Of a stretch of 48,990 nucleotides of DNA, positions 26,826 to 36,017 are shown one piece after another (position 1 is the first letter of the stretch; each line of letters begins with the position of its first letter). This DNA is from an uncultured Lachnospiraceae bacterium (GTDB lineage Bacteria; Bacillota; Clostridia; Lachnospirales; Lachnospiraceae), in the NCBI GenBank assembly GCA_947086895.1, contig CAMUAR010000026.1:1-48990 (forward strand), written 5' to 3'. Both the position numbers and the translations under genes were made by a program. Below the pieces are notes generated by a model. It did no database searches, was not told the origin of the DNA, and was given only the letters and a program-made list of their open reading frames with translations.

Positions 26826-27245
26826 TTATTTTGCGTCCTTCGGTCTCTTTGCACCGTACTTGGAACGAGCCTGACGTCTTTTTGCAACGCCTGCGGTATC
26901 AAGTGTTCCACGAACGATATGGTATCTTGTACCTGGAAGGTCCTTAACACGACCACCGCGGATCAATACAACGCTGTGCTCCTGAAGGTTGTGTCCTTCT
27001 CCCGGAATATAGCTTGTCACCTCGATGCCGTTGGAAAGACGTACTCTGGCAATTTTACGAAGCGCTGAGTTCGGCTTTTTCGGGGTTGCTGTTCTAACTG
27101 CGGTACATACGCCTCTCTTCTGTGGGGACGCTGTATCGATTGCCCTCTTATTTAAGGAGTTGAAACCCTTTAACAGAGCCGGCGCTGTGGCTTTGTTTTC
27201 CACCGTCTGCCTTCCCTTCCTTACTAACTGGTTAAATGTAGGCAT
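26826..27245 (-). CDS. rpsL: 30S ribosomal protein S12
   Basis: Decoding-centre protein of 139 residues, first gene of the str operon. The universally conserved '[11 protein letters not shown]' and 'GGRVKDLPG' loops are wild type, so there is no sign of the common streptomycin-resistance substitutions at these lysines. The start follows an AGGAGG-type site. Transcription comes from a near-consensus promoter about 190 bases upstream. Confidence 0.98.
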   Translation of the reverse strand: MPTFNQLVRKGRQTVENKATAPALLKGFNSLNKRAIDTASPQKRGVCTAVRTATPKKPNSALRKIARVRLSNGIEVTSYIPGEGHNLQEHSVVLIRGGRVKDLPGTRYHIVRGTLDTAGVAKRRQARSKYGAKRPKDAK

Positions 27246-27296
27246 GAATCTTCCACCTCCTGATAAATTTACGCTCGTCAGACAAATTTGACTTCA

Positions 27297-27404
27297 CAAA
27301 CTGTTTTTGACAGTTTGCCTTTTTATGTCCTTGTCCGAGAACTGTTTCGCGGTTATGGCTGCTTATGCAGACTATGTCTGCTCCCACCGTGCCTTTTTGC
27401 ACGG
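27297..27404 (-). promoter_or_regulatory. Structured leader of the str operon
   Basis: Three perfect short hairpins lie between promoter and rpsL: CCGTGC/GCACGG (27387-27404), GCAGAC/GTCTGC (27367-27381) and CAAACTG/CAGTTTG (27297-27317). None has a proper U-run. Ribosomal protein control of the operon through such a leader is plausible but not shown. Confidence 0.45.
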
Positions 27405-27435
27405 GAAAAACGCACATCTTATGCGCGCGAGTTTG

Positions 27436-27464
27436 ATTATACTTGCGTTTTTCTGCATTGTCAA
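27436..27464 (-). promoter_or_regulatory. Promoter of the str operon
   Basis: Minus-strand TTGACA (27459-27464), exactly 17 bases, TATAAT (27436-27441): a full-consensus sigma-A promoter upstream of rpsL. Confidence 0.85.
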
Positions 27465-27741
27465 GGGCTTTTTGCACATTTTTAGAGGAAAATTATAAAC
27501 GGTTATTTTTATTGACATCAATTACTCTGCAACAAACAATACTATATAATCTCTAATAATATAATTGCTTTAAAAACAGAAAACAAATTTTTTTGATCCA
27601 ATGCATTTTTATGTGATTTAATTTTTTAGAAGTAATTTTAAAAAAATTTGTGATTAAAACGATTTTCCATTTTCAAAAATTTTACCCCGCCCTGAAAAAC
27701 ATTTCGAAAAATTTTTTCCAAAGCAGGGTATCCCCAAATTA
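27465..27741. other. Intergenic region with a probable terminator
   Basis: No gene. CCCTG (27690-27694) pairs with CAGGG (27724-27728), extended by a bulged TACC/GGTA, and is followed on the minus strand by AAAATTTTT: a likely end for the gene to the right. Confidence 0.4.
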
Positions 27742-28686
27742 TTAAATTTCTTCTAATTTTATCATTTTTTCTGTGTTTTTCGCAATAAGTTCATCCATCA
27801 TCTGCTGCATTTCCTGCGCAGTATAAAACTTGCTGCCTTCTTCATTCATATACTTCGCCCATACAGCTTTTTCTTTGTCAATATACAAGGAATCTCCCAT
27901 TTTTACAGAATAATCAGGAACCCCATTATCTGTTTCCGATAAAAACTTCATAAATTGTTCCATATCAATTTTATCGTCCAAAAAATCTTTCCAAAAACTC
28001 TCATTGGAGGCGAAGCGCATATTCCAGTTCTGCGGAAACTGTTTGATCAGCTGCATTGTTTTTTCATACTGCTGCTTATTTTCAAAGTTGATTGACCACA
28101 ATTCCTCCCCGCCCGCTTTGCGGCAGACAATTCCGTCTGGAGTATAACATGTAATATAACGGGTATCTTCTGCATCCTCTTTTCCTGCTGGATAGGTGCA
28201 GGATGTAAATTCTCCAGTAAGCAGCTTTGCATTCTGTTCTTCTATCTGCTGTTTTGTCTTTTCCTGCTGCTGCGCCCGTTTTTCATGCTCCTCACGCATA
28301 CATGCACGAATTGCTTCCTGCAGTGCATCAAACTTTTCAAGAAGTTTATCCCATTCCTGTTCCGTAAAAGATACTGCTCCAATCTGGTAAGATGGTTTTG
28401 TTTCTCCTTTTTTAAATTTCTCATACAACTCATCCATCTTCTTTTTCAAAAATTCCCTAGCGTCTGTATCTTCCTCGTTTTTCGCTGTTTTTCTCGCTTC
28501 GTTCTTCAACCGTTTCACAAGATCTGCGAAGCTGGTTTTGGCTGTGTTTTCCGTTGATTTTTCTGTCTCTTCCCACACCTGTTTTGCAAATTCTGCGAAA
28601 CTTGTTTTTGTTGTGTTTTCGAATGTTTGCTTTTCTTTTGTTCTGTAAGGATTTGTTTCTCTGTTTGATTGTACTGTTCCTACCAT
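27742..28686 (-). CDS. Uncharacterised coiled-coil-rich protein with paired N-terminal repeats
   Basis: Not recognised as a named family. 314 residues from the ATG at 28686 (AAAGGAG just upstream); the open frame continues 62 codons further without a good start. Near the N-terminus a motif occurs twice: 'TTKTSFAEFAKQVWEETEKS' and 'TAKTSFADLVKRLKNEARK'. A Lys/Glu-rich coiled segment (about 90-165) follows, with 'REEHEKRAQQQEKTKQQIEE', then a mixed domain rich in Trp and Asp. No signal peptide or membrane segment is seen. Similar proteins opening with 'MVGTV' or 'MGTV' and carrying an 'SFADLVK' motif seem to recur in Lachnospiraceae; this is from memory, not a search. Confidence 0.7.
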   Translation of the reverse strand: MVGTVQSNRETNPYRTKEKQTFENTTKTSFAEFAKQVWEETEKSTENTAKTSFADLVKRLKNEARKTAKNEEDTDAREFLKKKMDELYEKFKKGETKPSYQIGAVSFTEQEWDKLLEKFDALQEAIRACMREEHEKRAQQQEKTKQQIEEQNAKLLTGEFTSCTYPAGKEDAEDTRYITCYTPDGIVCRKAGGEELWSINFENKQQYEKTMQLIKQFPQNWNMRFASNESFWKDFLDDKIDMEQFMKFLSETDNGVPDYSVKMGDSLYIDKEKAVWAKYMNEEGSKFYTAQEMQQMMDELIAKNTEKMIKLEEI

Positions 28687-29021
28687 ACTTCTCCTTTCTG
28701 CACCCCTTCTGTCGTTCCGGGCTGCAATGCTCTCCGAAAAAAGGTCCAAGCATTTTTCTTTTTTGTACACAAAAATAGCGTCATTCTCCCTTAAAGATAA
28801 TCCATCCTGGAAAACGTGACGCCATCCTTTGCGTTTTTTCATTGGAAAAGCTTTCTTTATATAAAAAAACATTTTCCATACTTCGTTTATCGGTTCGTTT
28901 ACAGCAAAATTTTAGTCTTTAAAAACGTTATTTCAATATTGTTTTCGTGGTATTTTCTATAATTTACTCTTGCAGATAACCACATAAAATCGTTGTTTAA
29001 GCTACATTACATTCAAGCCAC

Positions 29022-29216
29022 TTAATCCCAGTTAATATCATTGTGGCTTACTGTTTCGCCTCATGCATATTCTTCATGTGCTGCTTGTATTGCCCGCACA
29101 TCATCAGTTGCAACATCATCTGGCACAAACCTTTTTACGATCTCAAACACTAATATCTGCTCCTGCTCCGGGAGGCAGTCAATCATTTCTACAAGTTGAT
29201 TTCTAATCGGTGACAT
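29022..29216 (-). pseudogene. Antitoxin-like small gene cut short by an in-frame TGA
   Basis: From the ATG at 29216 (AAGGGG upstream) the frame reads MSPIRNQLVEMIDCLPEQEQ, then a helical segment ending 'AIQAAHEEYA', and meets TGA at 29061-29063. In the same frame it continues with GETVSHNDINWD and then TAA at 29022. An ending of the type EYARGETVSHNDINWD is characteristic of a group of small antitoxin-like proteins, so the TGA probably replaces an Arg CGA codon. No toxin gene lies beside it. Either an inactivated orphan antitoxin or a 51-residue truncated protein. Confidence 0.6.
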
Positions 29217-29413
29217 CCTTTTACACCCCTTATATACTTCGCCTTCTAATATGTGCATATTATACATAATATTTCTATTGTCATCAATATTAGTAAATCT
29301 ATTTCTATTGTTGTCAATATTTTTTCTTATCAACAAAGTTAAAAAATAAATTCATCTGCTTATATTCTGTTTAACTTTATAGAAAAAATCAATGAGCGCA
29401 CTCCTTCTCTTTT

Positions 29414-29597
29414 CTAGCTGTTTACAAAATTTTTTATTTCCCTATCCCTTTGCAACTCCTTGATCTGCTCGATTGCCTGCTTTGCTACCTCTTTTTCCGA
29501 GGTTTCTTTATCTCCTCGTCGGAATCCCCCATACTCCGCAACTGTTATTCCCTTTTTCCGTGTCTTTCAGTCTGACCGCCTTATTCGCCGCTTTCAT
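29414..29597 (-). pseudogene. Small frameshifted gene remnant
   Basis: From an ATG at 29597 the frame reads MKAANKAVRLKDTEKG. At an AAAAAGGG run (about 29550-29558) one base too many breaks the frame. Skipping it gives ITVAEYGGFRRGDKETSEKE, then an amphipathic helix 'VAKQAIEQIKELQRDREIKN' and TAG at 29414. The joined product would be about 60 residues. The family is not recognised; the evidence is only the smooth continuation across the run. Confidence 0.35.
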
Positions 29598-29650
29598 TCT
29601 CTCATTATTGATTTCCTTATTTGTTTTTTAAAGATGTATTTCTGCCACTA

Positions 29651-29679
29651 TTGACAAAAAAATGTATTTGATATAAAAT
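29651..29679 (+). promoter_or_regulatory. Promoter of the ABC exporter transcript
   Basis: TTGACA (29651-29656), 17 bases, TAAAAT (29674-29679), giving a leader of about 175 bases before the exporter gene. Confidence 0.65.
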
Positions 29680-29777
29680 ATTTCTAAACAAAGAAATTTA
29701 AAAGAATGTTCCTACTAAAAAACTTATATTACCGGACAATAATGTAAAATGTATTTTCAGAAAGGAGGTGTGGGCGT

Positions 29778-29834
29778 ATGGTGTATTGGCCAAGAGTTAT
29801 CGCAAAATCGCACAAGTTACTGTATTGTTGCTGA
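29778..29834 (+). CDS. Possible 18-residue leader peptide or small peptide
   Basis: ATG at 29778 stands 7 bases after a perfect AAAGGAGGTG and encodes MVYWPRVIAKSHKLLYCC before TGA at 29832-29834. It is the best ribosome binding site in this leader, better than that of the exporter (TTG at 29862, behind GGAAGGG). It is in the same frame as the exporter, so the TGA could also be a nonsense change inside a longer exporter N-terminus. The role is unknown: translation coupling, a regulatory leader or an exported peptide. Confidence 0.35.
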   Translation: MVYWPRVIAKSHKLLYCC

Positions 29835-29861
29835 TTTTGCTTACAGGAAGGGCTATCAATT

Positions 29862-31469
29862 TTGACAAGTTTAAAAAAAGCTATTTTTAAAAACACATGG
29901 TATATTACCTGCATTTTCATTGCATGTTCGGTTATTGCTAATCTAAGTATGGTACAAGTTGCGAAGTACGTCGAAAATATTATGTACCAATTAGGGAATC
30001 TTGAGTATAAAAATTTTCAAAAAACAGTTTTATCTGCTTGTATCTTGTGTATTCTCTACATTATATTTAACTTTGGTTATTGGTTTCTTTACAACTGCAC
30101 AGTTATAAAAGCCGAAAAACTATCACTGGAATACACATACAGCCACTACTTGGTCAAAGATCTAAACTTCTTTTCCAACAAAGGAACTGGGGATATCGCG
30201 TATTCTATCACCTCTTTGTCCGCCGATGTAGGAAGTTATTACGCAACTTTTTGGTCGATGCTTTTCGTAAATATCATTACATTAACCATTCTATTTTTGA
30301 CGATCGCTTCTTTTCATTTTCTGTTTTCTTTGTTTGTTGTACTTGGTATTGTGCTGCTTATTTTCTTTACTTCGTTTATTTCCAAAAAACTTGCGGATAA
30401 AACATCAATGTCAGAATCTTTAGCGGCAGATATAAACAATACGATAATTCAAAGTTTCCAAGGTATCTCTGTGATTAAAGTATTTCGCAGAGAAGCATAT
30501 TTTGCGCAAAAATACCAAAAGGGACTGTCTTTGCAAAAATATAGAAACGATCTGATCCGAGATTTTTGGTATTCTTTCTATGTAGTGATCTACGATGCAA
30601 TGACAATTATTTTTCCTTTAATTGTTTTGTTTGTGGGATTTCTTTCTCGAGAACGGAATTTGATTTTTATTGGCGCGGTAATCGCAATCTACTCCCTGAT
30701 CGGCAATATGCAGGAACCGATACGCAACCTTGCCAGCTCCGTAACATATTATAAGGAAAATGCTTCGCGCGAAGAAAAACTTGGAAAAATTACAGAACAA
30801 AACTTTTGTGAGGAAGCTGCTGCAGAAATACAGAATATTGAAGTCCAGATAGATCATATGGAACTTGACGGACGAACTTTATTAAAAAATATTCAGTTTC
30901 AAGTACATTCTGGTGATGTAGTTTCCCTGCAAAGTTCCAGTGGCTGCGGAAAAAGCACTTTGTTAAAACAAATTCTTGGTTTTATCACCTGCAAAGGAAT
31001 CCAATGTTACTATAATGGAACTTTGCAGAAAGAAATTCCAAACACTGCGCTGTTCGCAAATATCTCTCTTGTCGAACAAAAACCATTTTTATTTTCTGTA
31101 AGTATCAAGGAAAATATTCTGCTTGGAAACGATTTTGGAAAGGAACAATTAGACGAAGTAATCAAGGTATGCGCTCTGGAAGAAATGGTTCGTCAGTATG
31201 GTCTGGAAAAAGAAATTGACTGGAACGGCGGAAATGTCAGCGGAGGCGAAATGCAGCGAATCACAATAGCAAGAACCCTGATCCGAAAGCCAAAATTTCT
31301 GCTTCTCGATGAAATTACAGCTTCGCTTGATGCAAAAACTGCGGGATTGATTGCCAAAAATATTGTTGCTTTCACTAAAAAGTACAATATTGGAATTATT
31401 GCAGTTTCGCACAAAGATGAATTTATTCCGTTTTCCAATAAAAAAATTGTTTTCGGACAGGAAAATTAA
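29862..31469 (+). CDS. ABC exporter: fused membrane and ATP-binding domains
   Basis: ATP-driven transporter half-molecule of 535 residues that probably works as a homodimer in the membrane. Six hydrophobic segments lie at about 12-30, 57-78, 128-150, 152-172, 240-262 and 266-285. The nucleotide-binding domain has Walker A in 'SSSGCGKST' (358-366), Q-loop 'LVEQKPF', signature 'VSGGEMQR' (459-466), Walker B 'FLLLDE' (479-484), D-loop 'SLD' and the switch His in 'AVSHKD'. The start is a TTG, placed so that TM1 begins about 12 residues in. It stands alone, followed by a strong terminator. The substrate is unknown; peptide or drug export fits the family. Confidence 0.85.
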   Translation: MTSLKKAIFKNTWYITCIFIACSVIANLSMVQVAKYVENIMYQLGNLEYKNFQKTVLSACILCILYIIFNFGYWFLYNCTVIKAEKLSLEYTYSHYLVKDLNFFSNKGTGDIAYSITSLSADVGSYYATFWSMLFVNIITLTILFLTIASFHFLFSLFVVLGIVLLIFFTSFISKKLADKTSMSESLAADINNTIIQSFQGISVIKVFRREAYFAQKYQKGLSLQKYRNDLIRDFWYSFYVVIYDAMTIIFPLIVLFVGFLSRERNLIFIGAVIAIYSLIGNMQEPIRNLASSVTYYKENASREEKLGKITEQNFCEEAAAEIQNIEVQIDHMELDGRTLLKNIQFQVHSGDVVSLQSSSGCGKSTLLKQILGFITCKGIQCYYNGTLQKEIPNTALFANISLVEQKPFLFSVSIKENILLGNDFGKEQLDEVIKVCALEEMVRQYGLEKEIDWNGGNVSGGEMQRITIARTLIRKPKFLLLDEITASLDAKTAGLIAKNIVAFTKKYNIGIIAVSHKDEFIPFSNKKIVFGQEN

Positions 31470-31680
31470 ATTGTACAAATTTACAAGTTCTTGATTTTAA
31501 TTTACCTTATAAAAATTTATAATAAAATAAGAATATAGATTTAATATATCTTTTATTCAATATAAAATATTTATTATACAATTTTTATATTATAATTTTC
31601 CAAAAAACTTATAAGTTTCTGCTAAAACATAATGATCTCATTTTTTGCTGACTGCACCAGAGCAGCTGCATAAGGTACAA

Positions 31681-31720
31681 AAAAGACGAGTGAAACGCAA
31701 ATTCTTTTTGCTCGTCTTTT
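31681..31720 (+). terminator. Terminator after the ABC exporter
   Basis: Perfect 10-bp stem AAAAGACGAG/CTCGTCTTTT (31681-31690 and 31711-31720), 20-base loop, with T-runs on both strands, so it can act in both directions. Confidence 0.7.
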
Positions 31721-32522
31721 TCCTTTTTATTATATTTTTGAATGTTACTCAGATATTTTATATTTACATTGATTTTTCTTGGCATCCGACTTTTTGACAA
31801 ATCTACGCGCGGGGCAGCGGTAAGTTTGGGATATTTAGCCCCAAAGCTGATAACTACAGCAAAAATAAAGCCTCGGTCAGAATAGACAATTTATTCAATT
31901 TCCTGCTGATTGCAATCCAGAAGAATAGGGAACCCATTGATATCATTGCTGTCTGGAATAATAAAACGCAGATCAGCTTTACATTTCTCGCAGTCTTTTT
32001 TATATTCTATCATAGCGAGCGTGTTTTTTCTACTGTGGGGACGCACCACCAGAGCCACTATATAAAAATACACGAAAACAAAAGCAATGATAAAATTCAA
32101 GACCATCTAACGCTTTACAAGCAGTTATCCAAAAAAGTTTGCCTTACAAAATTTTGCTTTCTACAGAACCAGAAAATCCAAAAAAATATTGAAGAATAAA
32201 TATAGAACCGCTATAATAACCACAGGCAATTCTATATCGTTAAATGGTACAGCCGTGCAAAAAAGAGACAGAAACTATATTAGACTATTTATCTTGTTTC
32301 ATGATTATCACAAAAATACATAATAATTTATTTTATAAATAATATATTTTTATAATTATTAATACTAAAATATTATATTTTGTATAAACTATTATACTTT
32401 TAGCATAAAATGTTTTAAGATAAAAACAGGAAAGAGGGAACATTAATTTTGGAATTTATAGTTTAAGTGTCACAAAATCTGAACAGGTTAAAATGCTGCT
32501 TACGCAGCGGAATGGAGGAAAA
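31721..32522. other. Long AT-rich region between exporter and endoglucanase
   Basis: Apart from the small open frame at 31891-32106 nothing coding is recognised. The last 200 bases, with many TATAAT-like sequences (about 32330-32410), probably hold the GH5 promoter; no single pair of boxes stands out. Confidence 0.35.
31891..32106 (-). CDS. Possible small membrane protein
   Basis: 71-codon frame with one hydrophobic segment (about 2-22), a basic stretch and a CEKCK motif. No ribosome binding site is evident before the ATG and no family is recognised. It could be a gene fragment. Weak call. Confidence 0.3.
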   Translation of the reverse strand: MVLNFIIAFVFVYFYIVALVVRPHSRKNTLAMIEYKKDCEKCKADLRFIIPDSNDINGFPILLDCNQQEIE

Positions 32523-34814
32523 ATGGAAAATTCAGAGAAATCAAAAAATCCCAAAAAACTTAAAACAAAACATAGGATTCTCACTGTCTCATTTGGTCTA
32601 ATTCTATTCTTGACAGGACTATCATTAGGCTCTATCATCTCAAAGCAGCATTCTAATAATATACCTGCTGACAATGCAAATTCGTCCTTTGCAGATTCGA
32701 AACAAAACACAGGTTCAGACAAGCCGGAAGATTCCAAAAATAACTCCGATATCAACAGCCCGGACAATTCCAGGCAAGACTCCGATACCAACTCGGACGG
32801 TTCCAAGCAGCCTGTTGATTCGGAGCAAAACTCAGACTTAGACAAGCCAGAAGATTCCAAAAATAACACTGATATCAACAGCCCGGACGGTTCCAAGCAG
32901 CCTGTTGATTCGGAGCAAAACTCAGACTTAGACAAGCCAGAAGATTCCAAAAATAACACCGATATCAACAGCCCGGATGGTTCCAAGCAGCCTGTTGATT
33001 CGGAGCAAAACTCAGACTTAGACAAGCTGGAAGATTCCAAAAATAACTCCGATATCAACAGTTCTGATAATTCCAAACAAGACTCTGATATCAACAGCCC
33101 TGACAATTCCAGGCAAGACTCTGATATCAACTCGGATGGTTCCAAGCAGCCTGTTGATTCGGAGCAACCTGATCCTCCCGACCATTCAAATATAGAAACC
33201 AAACCAACTCCATCTCCAAAGCCTTCTTCCGCGCCAAAACCAACAAAACAACCAGCAGCTTTGACAACACCGATTCCTTCCAAAAAGCCAGCGTCGGCAA
33301 CTTCCGCTCAAAACAGCAGTGTATCTTCAAATGGGCAATTAAAAGTTATTGGCACCAATCTGTGTAATTCTGATGATAACCCGATTGTTCTTCACGGCAT
33401 CAGCACGGCTGGTATTGCATGGTTTCCAGATCTTGCCACAAAGGAATTTATGCAAACTCTGCATGATGAATGGGCAACCACAGTCTTTCGCATTGCCATG
33501 TACTCTTTTGAAGGAAACGACAGCTACATCAATAATCCTGAATGGAATAAGAAAAAAGTATGCAGTCTAATTGATGCGGCAATCGAGCTTGATCAGTATG
33601 TTATTGTTGACTGGCATATCCTTGCGGACGGAAATCCACAAACATATCAAAAACAAGCGATTGAATTTTTTACTTATATTGCTTCTCGTTATGCCAAAGT
33701 TCCAAATATTCTTTATGAAATCTGTAATGAACCGAATGGAGGTGTAAGTTGGAGCAATAATATCAAACCTTATGCCGAAGCGGTGATCCCGGTAATTCGG
33801 GAATACTCCCCAGAAGCCGTTATCCTTGTCGGCACGCCAACGTGGAGTCAGGACGTTGATGCAGCTGCGGCGGATCCGCTTTCTTTCGATAATGTTATGT
33901 ACTCACTGCATTTTTACGCAGGTACACACAAACAATGGCTGCGCGATAAAGCCAATACTGCGCTGAAAAAAGGTCTGCCTCTGTTTGTGACCGAGTGGGG
34001 TACTACCGACGCTTCCGGCAACGGTGCAGTTGATAAAGCATCCACATTGGAATGGCTTGACTTTCTTGATCAGAATCAAATTAGCTGGTGCAACTGGTCG
34101 CTGTGCAACAAAGCGGAATCTTCTGCATTGCTCAAACCATCCGCGGGAACAACAGGAGCAATTCCAGAATCCTCACTAACCGAATCTGGTGCTTTTGTCA
34201 AAGAACAGCTTCTTGCGCGTGCGGGTTCCAACCCTTCCGACAATACAGAGAAAGACACGGACAAAAACACAAACTCCAAACCTTCCGACAATGCAGAAAA
34301 AGACACCGACAAAAACACCAACTCCACCCCTTCCGACAATGCAGAGAAAGACACCGACAAAAACACCAACTCCAATCCTTCCGATCATGTAACGCAAGGT
34401 GGTCTTATGCTTTATTCTTATAATGAGAATCGAGATGTGTCTACCAACACATTATCACCGCGCTTTCAGTTAAAAAATACTTCGGATCATGAAATTGATC
34501 TTCATGCGGTTTCTTTTCGCTATTATTACACGCCGGAATCGGATGTAGAACAAAATTTCTGGTGTGATTACGCTGATATCAACGGGGGCAGTTACCGCGC
34601 GATCACAGATTTTATCACAGCAGAATTCCATTCGGGTACGAACTCTTATATGGAAATTTCTTTTACCGAAAATGCTGGAACATTGTCGCCGGGAGAGACC
34701 GCAACTTTGCAGGTGCGTATTACAAATGCTGATTGGAGCAACTATGACCAATCAAACGACGCTTCCTTTAACACAGATTCCAGCAGTTACCTTTTTACTG
34801 AAGAAATCAAATAA
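32523..34814 (+). CDS. GH5 endoglucanase with disordered linkers and a C-terminal CBM3
   Basis: Cell-surface or secreted endo-beta-1,4-glucanase (cellulase) of 763 residues. The start at 32523 follows GGAGG; the open frame begins 10 codons earlier. An uncleaved-anchor-like hydrophobic segment lies at 18-40. Residues 45-270 are an Asp/Ser/Asn-rich linker with a 30-residue tandem repeat and then a Pro/Ser/Thr stretch. The GH5 domain (about 272-575) has the acid/base E403 in 'EICNEPNG' and the nucleophile E491 in 'FVTEWGTT', as in GH5 subfamily 2. A second linker has three 16-residue repeats ('PSDNAEKDTDKNTN'). The tail (about 620-763) resembles a family 3 carbohydrate-binding module, which binds crystalline cellulose. 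No dockerin is seen, so it is not cellulosomal. It is a single gene. Confidence 0.9.
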   Translation: MENSEKSKNPKKLKTKHRILTVSFGLILFLTGLSLGSIISKQHSNNIPADNANSSFADSKQNTGSDKPEDSKNNSDINSPDNSRQDSDTNSDGSKQPVDSEQNSDLDKPEDSKNNTDINSPDGSKQPVDSEQNSDLDKPEDSKNNTDINSPDGSKQPVDSEQNSDLDKLEDSKNNSDINSSDNSKQDSDINSPDNSRQDSDINSDGSKQPVDSEQPDPPDHSNIETKPTPSPKPSSAPKPTKQPAALTTPIPSKKPASATSAQNSSVSSNGQLKVIGTNLCNSDDNPIVLHGISTAGIAWFPDLATKEFMQTLHDEWATTVFRIAMYSFEGNDSYINNPEWNKKKVCSLIDAAIELDQYVIVDWHILADGNPQTYQKQAIEFFTYIASRYAKVPNILYEICNEPNGGVSWSNNIKPYAEAVIPVIREYSPEAVILVGTPTWSQDVDAAAADPLSFDNVMYSLHFYAGTHKQWLRDKANTALKKGLPLFVTEWGTTDASGNGAVDKASTLEWLDFLDQNQISWCNWSLCNKAESSALLKPSAGTTGAIPESSLTESGAFVKEQLLARAGSNPSDNTEKDTDKNTNSKPSDNAEKDTDKNTNSTPSDNAEKDTDKNTNSNPSDHVTQGGLMLYSYNENRDVSTNTLSPRFQLKNTSDHEIDLHAVSFRYYYTPESDVEQNFWCDYADINGGSYRAITDFITAEFHSGTNSYMEISFTENAGTLSPGETATLQVRITNADWSNYDQSNDASFNTDSSSYLFTEEIK
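32821..33090 (+). repeat. 90-bp tandem repeat in the GH5 linker
   Basis: Three in-frame 90-bp units start at 32821, 32911 and 33001 (cggagcaaaactcagactta at each start). The first two are nearly identical and the third drifts towards its end. Each encodes 30 residues. Such repeats expand or contract by slippage or recombination and change linker length. Confidence 0.85.
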
Positions 34815-34907
34815 AATGTGCGATATTTCCAAAAAGTTTTTGTTCCTTTCTGTCGATGGCTGTGCTATAATGTTATCCAGTGTCTTTTTATCAGGGGAGG
34901 CTTGACA

Positions 34908-36017
34908 ATGGAAGAGCAAAGCACAATATTTGAAACGCGCCTGAAAGAACTTATCACATTTGCAAATGGAAACAAGGGCGTGATTGACAACGACAAAGTC
35001 AATGACTTTTTTAAGGAAATGAATCTGAGCATCGCACAGATTGACCGTATGTATGAATATTTAGAAGCAAATAATATTACTGTTTTAAGCACATCAGAGG
35101 ATGAGCCGGACGATGATGCTTTGCTCGAATTGGATGATGACGATATTGTGTTGGAAGCAGAAGATTTATCCGCCATTGCCAATGCCATGGCAGACGATCC
35201 AGTAAAACAATATTTAAAAGAAATCGGCGGATATCCCCTTCTTTCTTTGGATGAAGAGATACTGTTGGCCAGACGCATTGAAAAAGGTGATAAAGAAGCA
35301 AAACGCATGTTGGCAGAATCAAACTTGCGCCTTGTTGTCAGCATTGCGAAACGCTATGTCGGTCGCGGTCTTTCTTTTCTTGATCTGATTCAAGAAGGAA
35401 ATCTCGGTTTGATCAAAGCGGTTGATAAATTTGATTACAACAAAGGATATAAATTCAGTACCTATGCAACTTGGTGGATTCGTCAGGCGATCACGCGCTC
35501 CATCGCAGATCAGTCCCGCACAATCCGCATTCCAGTTCACATGTCGGAGATTATCAACAAAACTTACCGTGTATCGCGCTCGCTCCTTCAGGAATTTGGG
35601 CGTGAACCTACGGAAATAGAACTTGCAGATGCCTTAAATCTTCCAGTCGAAAAAGTCCGGGAAATTTTAAAAGTATCTGCTGACCCAATTTCTCTTGACA
35701 CTACAATCGGTGAGGAGGACGACAGTCACCTCGGTGATTTTATCAAAGATGAAACGGTGGTCGGTCCGGAAGAAGCTGCTTCTTACTCCATGCTTCAAGA
35801 CCAGATCGCAAGACTTTTAGAAACATTGACGGATCGGGAACAGCGTGTTCTTATTTTGCGTTTTGGTCTAAAAGACGGCCGAAGCCGGACTTTGGAGGAA
35901 GTTGGCAAGGAATTTAATGTAACAAGAGAGCGCATCCGCCAGATTGAGGCAAAAGCGCTTCGAAAACTGCGCCATCCAAGCCGCGCTCGAATGCTGAAAG
36001 GTTATGATATCGGCTGA
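34908..36017 (+). CDS. rpoD: Primary RNA polymerase sigma factor SigA/RpoD
   Basis: Housekeeping sigma-70 factor, 369 residues, which recognises -35/-10 promoters such as those found across this window. The start at 34908 has GGGGAGG upstream. Region 1.1 (about 1-75) precedes an acidic stretch. Region 1.2 ends '[17 protein letters not shown]'. Region 2 carries '[20 protein letters not shown]' and '[18 protein letters not shown]'. Region 3 follows, and region 4 has the HTH '[20 protein letters not shown]'. No dnaG lies upstream, unlike in many Firmicutes; the preceding gene is the GH5 enzyme. A TATAAT at 34866-34871 may be its -10 box. Confidence 0.97.
   Translation: MEEQSTIFETRLKELITFANGNKGVIDNDKVNDFFKEMNLSIAQIDRMYEYLEANNITVLSTSEDEPDDDALLELDDDDIVLEAEDLSAIANAMADDPVKQYLKEIGGYPLLSLDEEILLARRIEKGDKEAKRMLAESNLRLVVSIAKRYVGRGLSFLDLIQEGNLGLIKAVDKFDYNKGYKFSTYATWWIRQAITRSIADQSRTIRIPVHMSEIINKTYRVSRSLLQEFGREPTEIELADALNLPVEKVREILKVSADPISLDTTIGEEDDSHLGDFIKDETVVGPEEAASYSMLQDQIARLLETLTDREQRVLILRFGLKDGRSRTLEEVGKEFNVTRERIRQIEAKALRKLRHPSRARMLKGYDIG

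Noticed and set aside
32456..33283. 275-codon minus-strand frame rich in Ser/Glu/Leu repeats
   Set aside because: Antisense of the GH5 linker repeat; the repetition comes from the coding repeat on the other strand.
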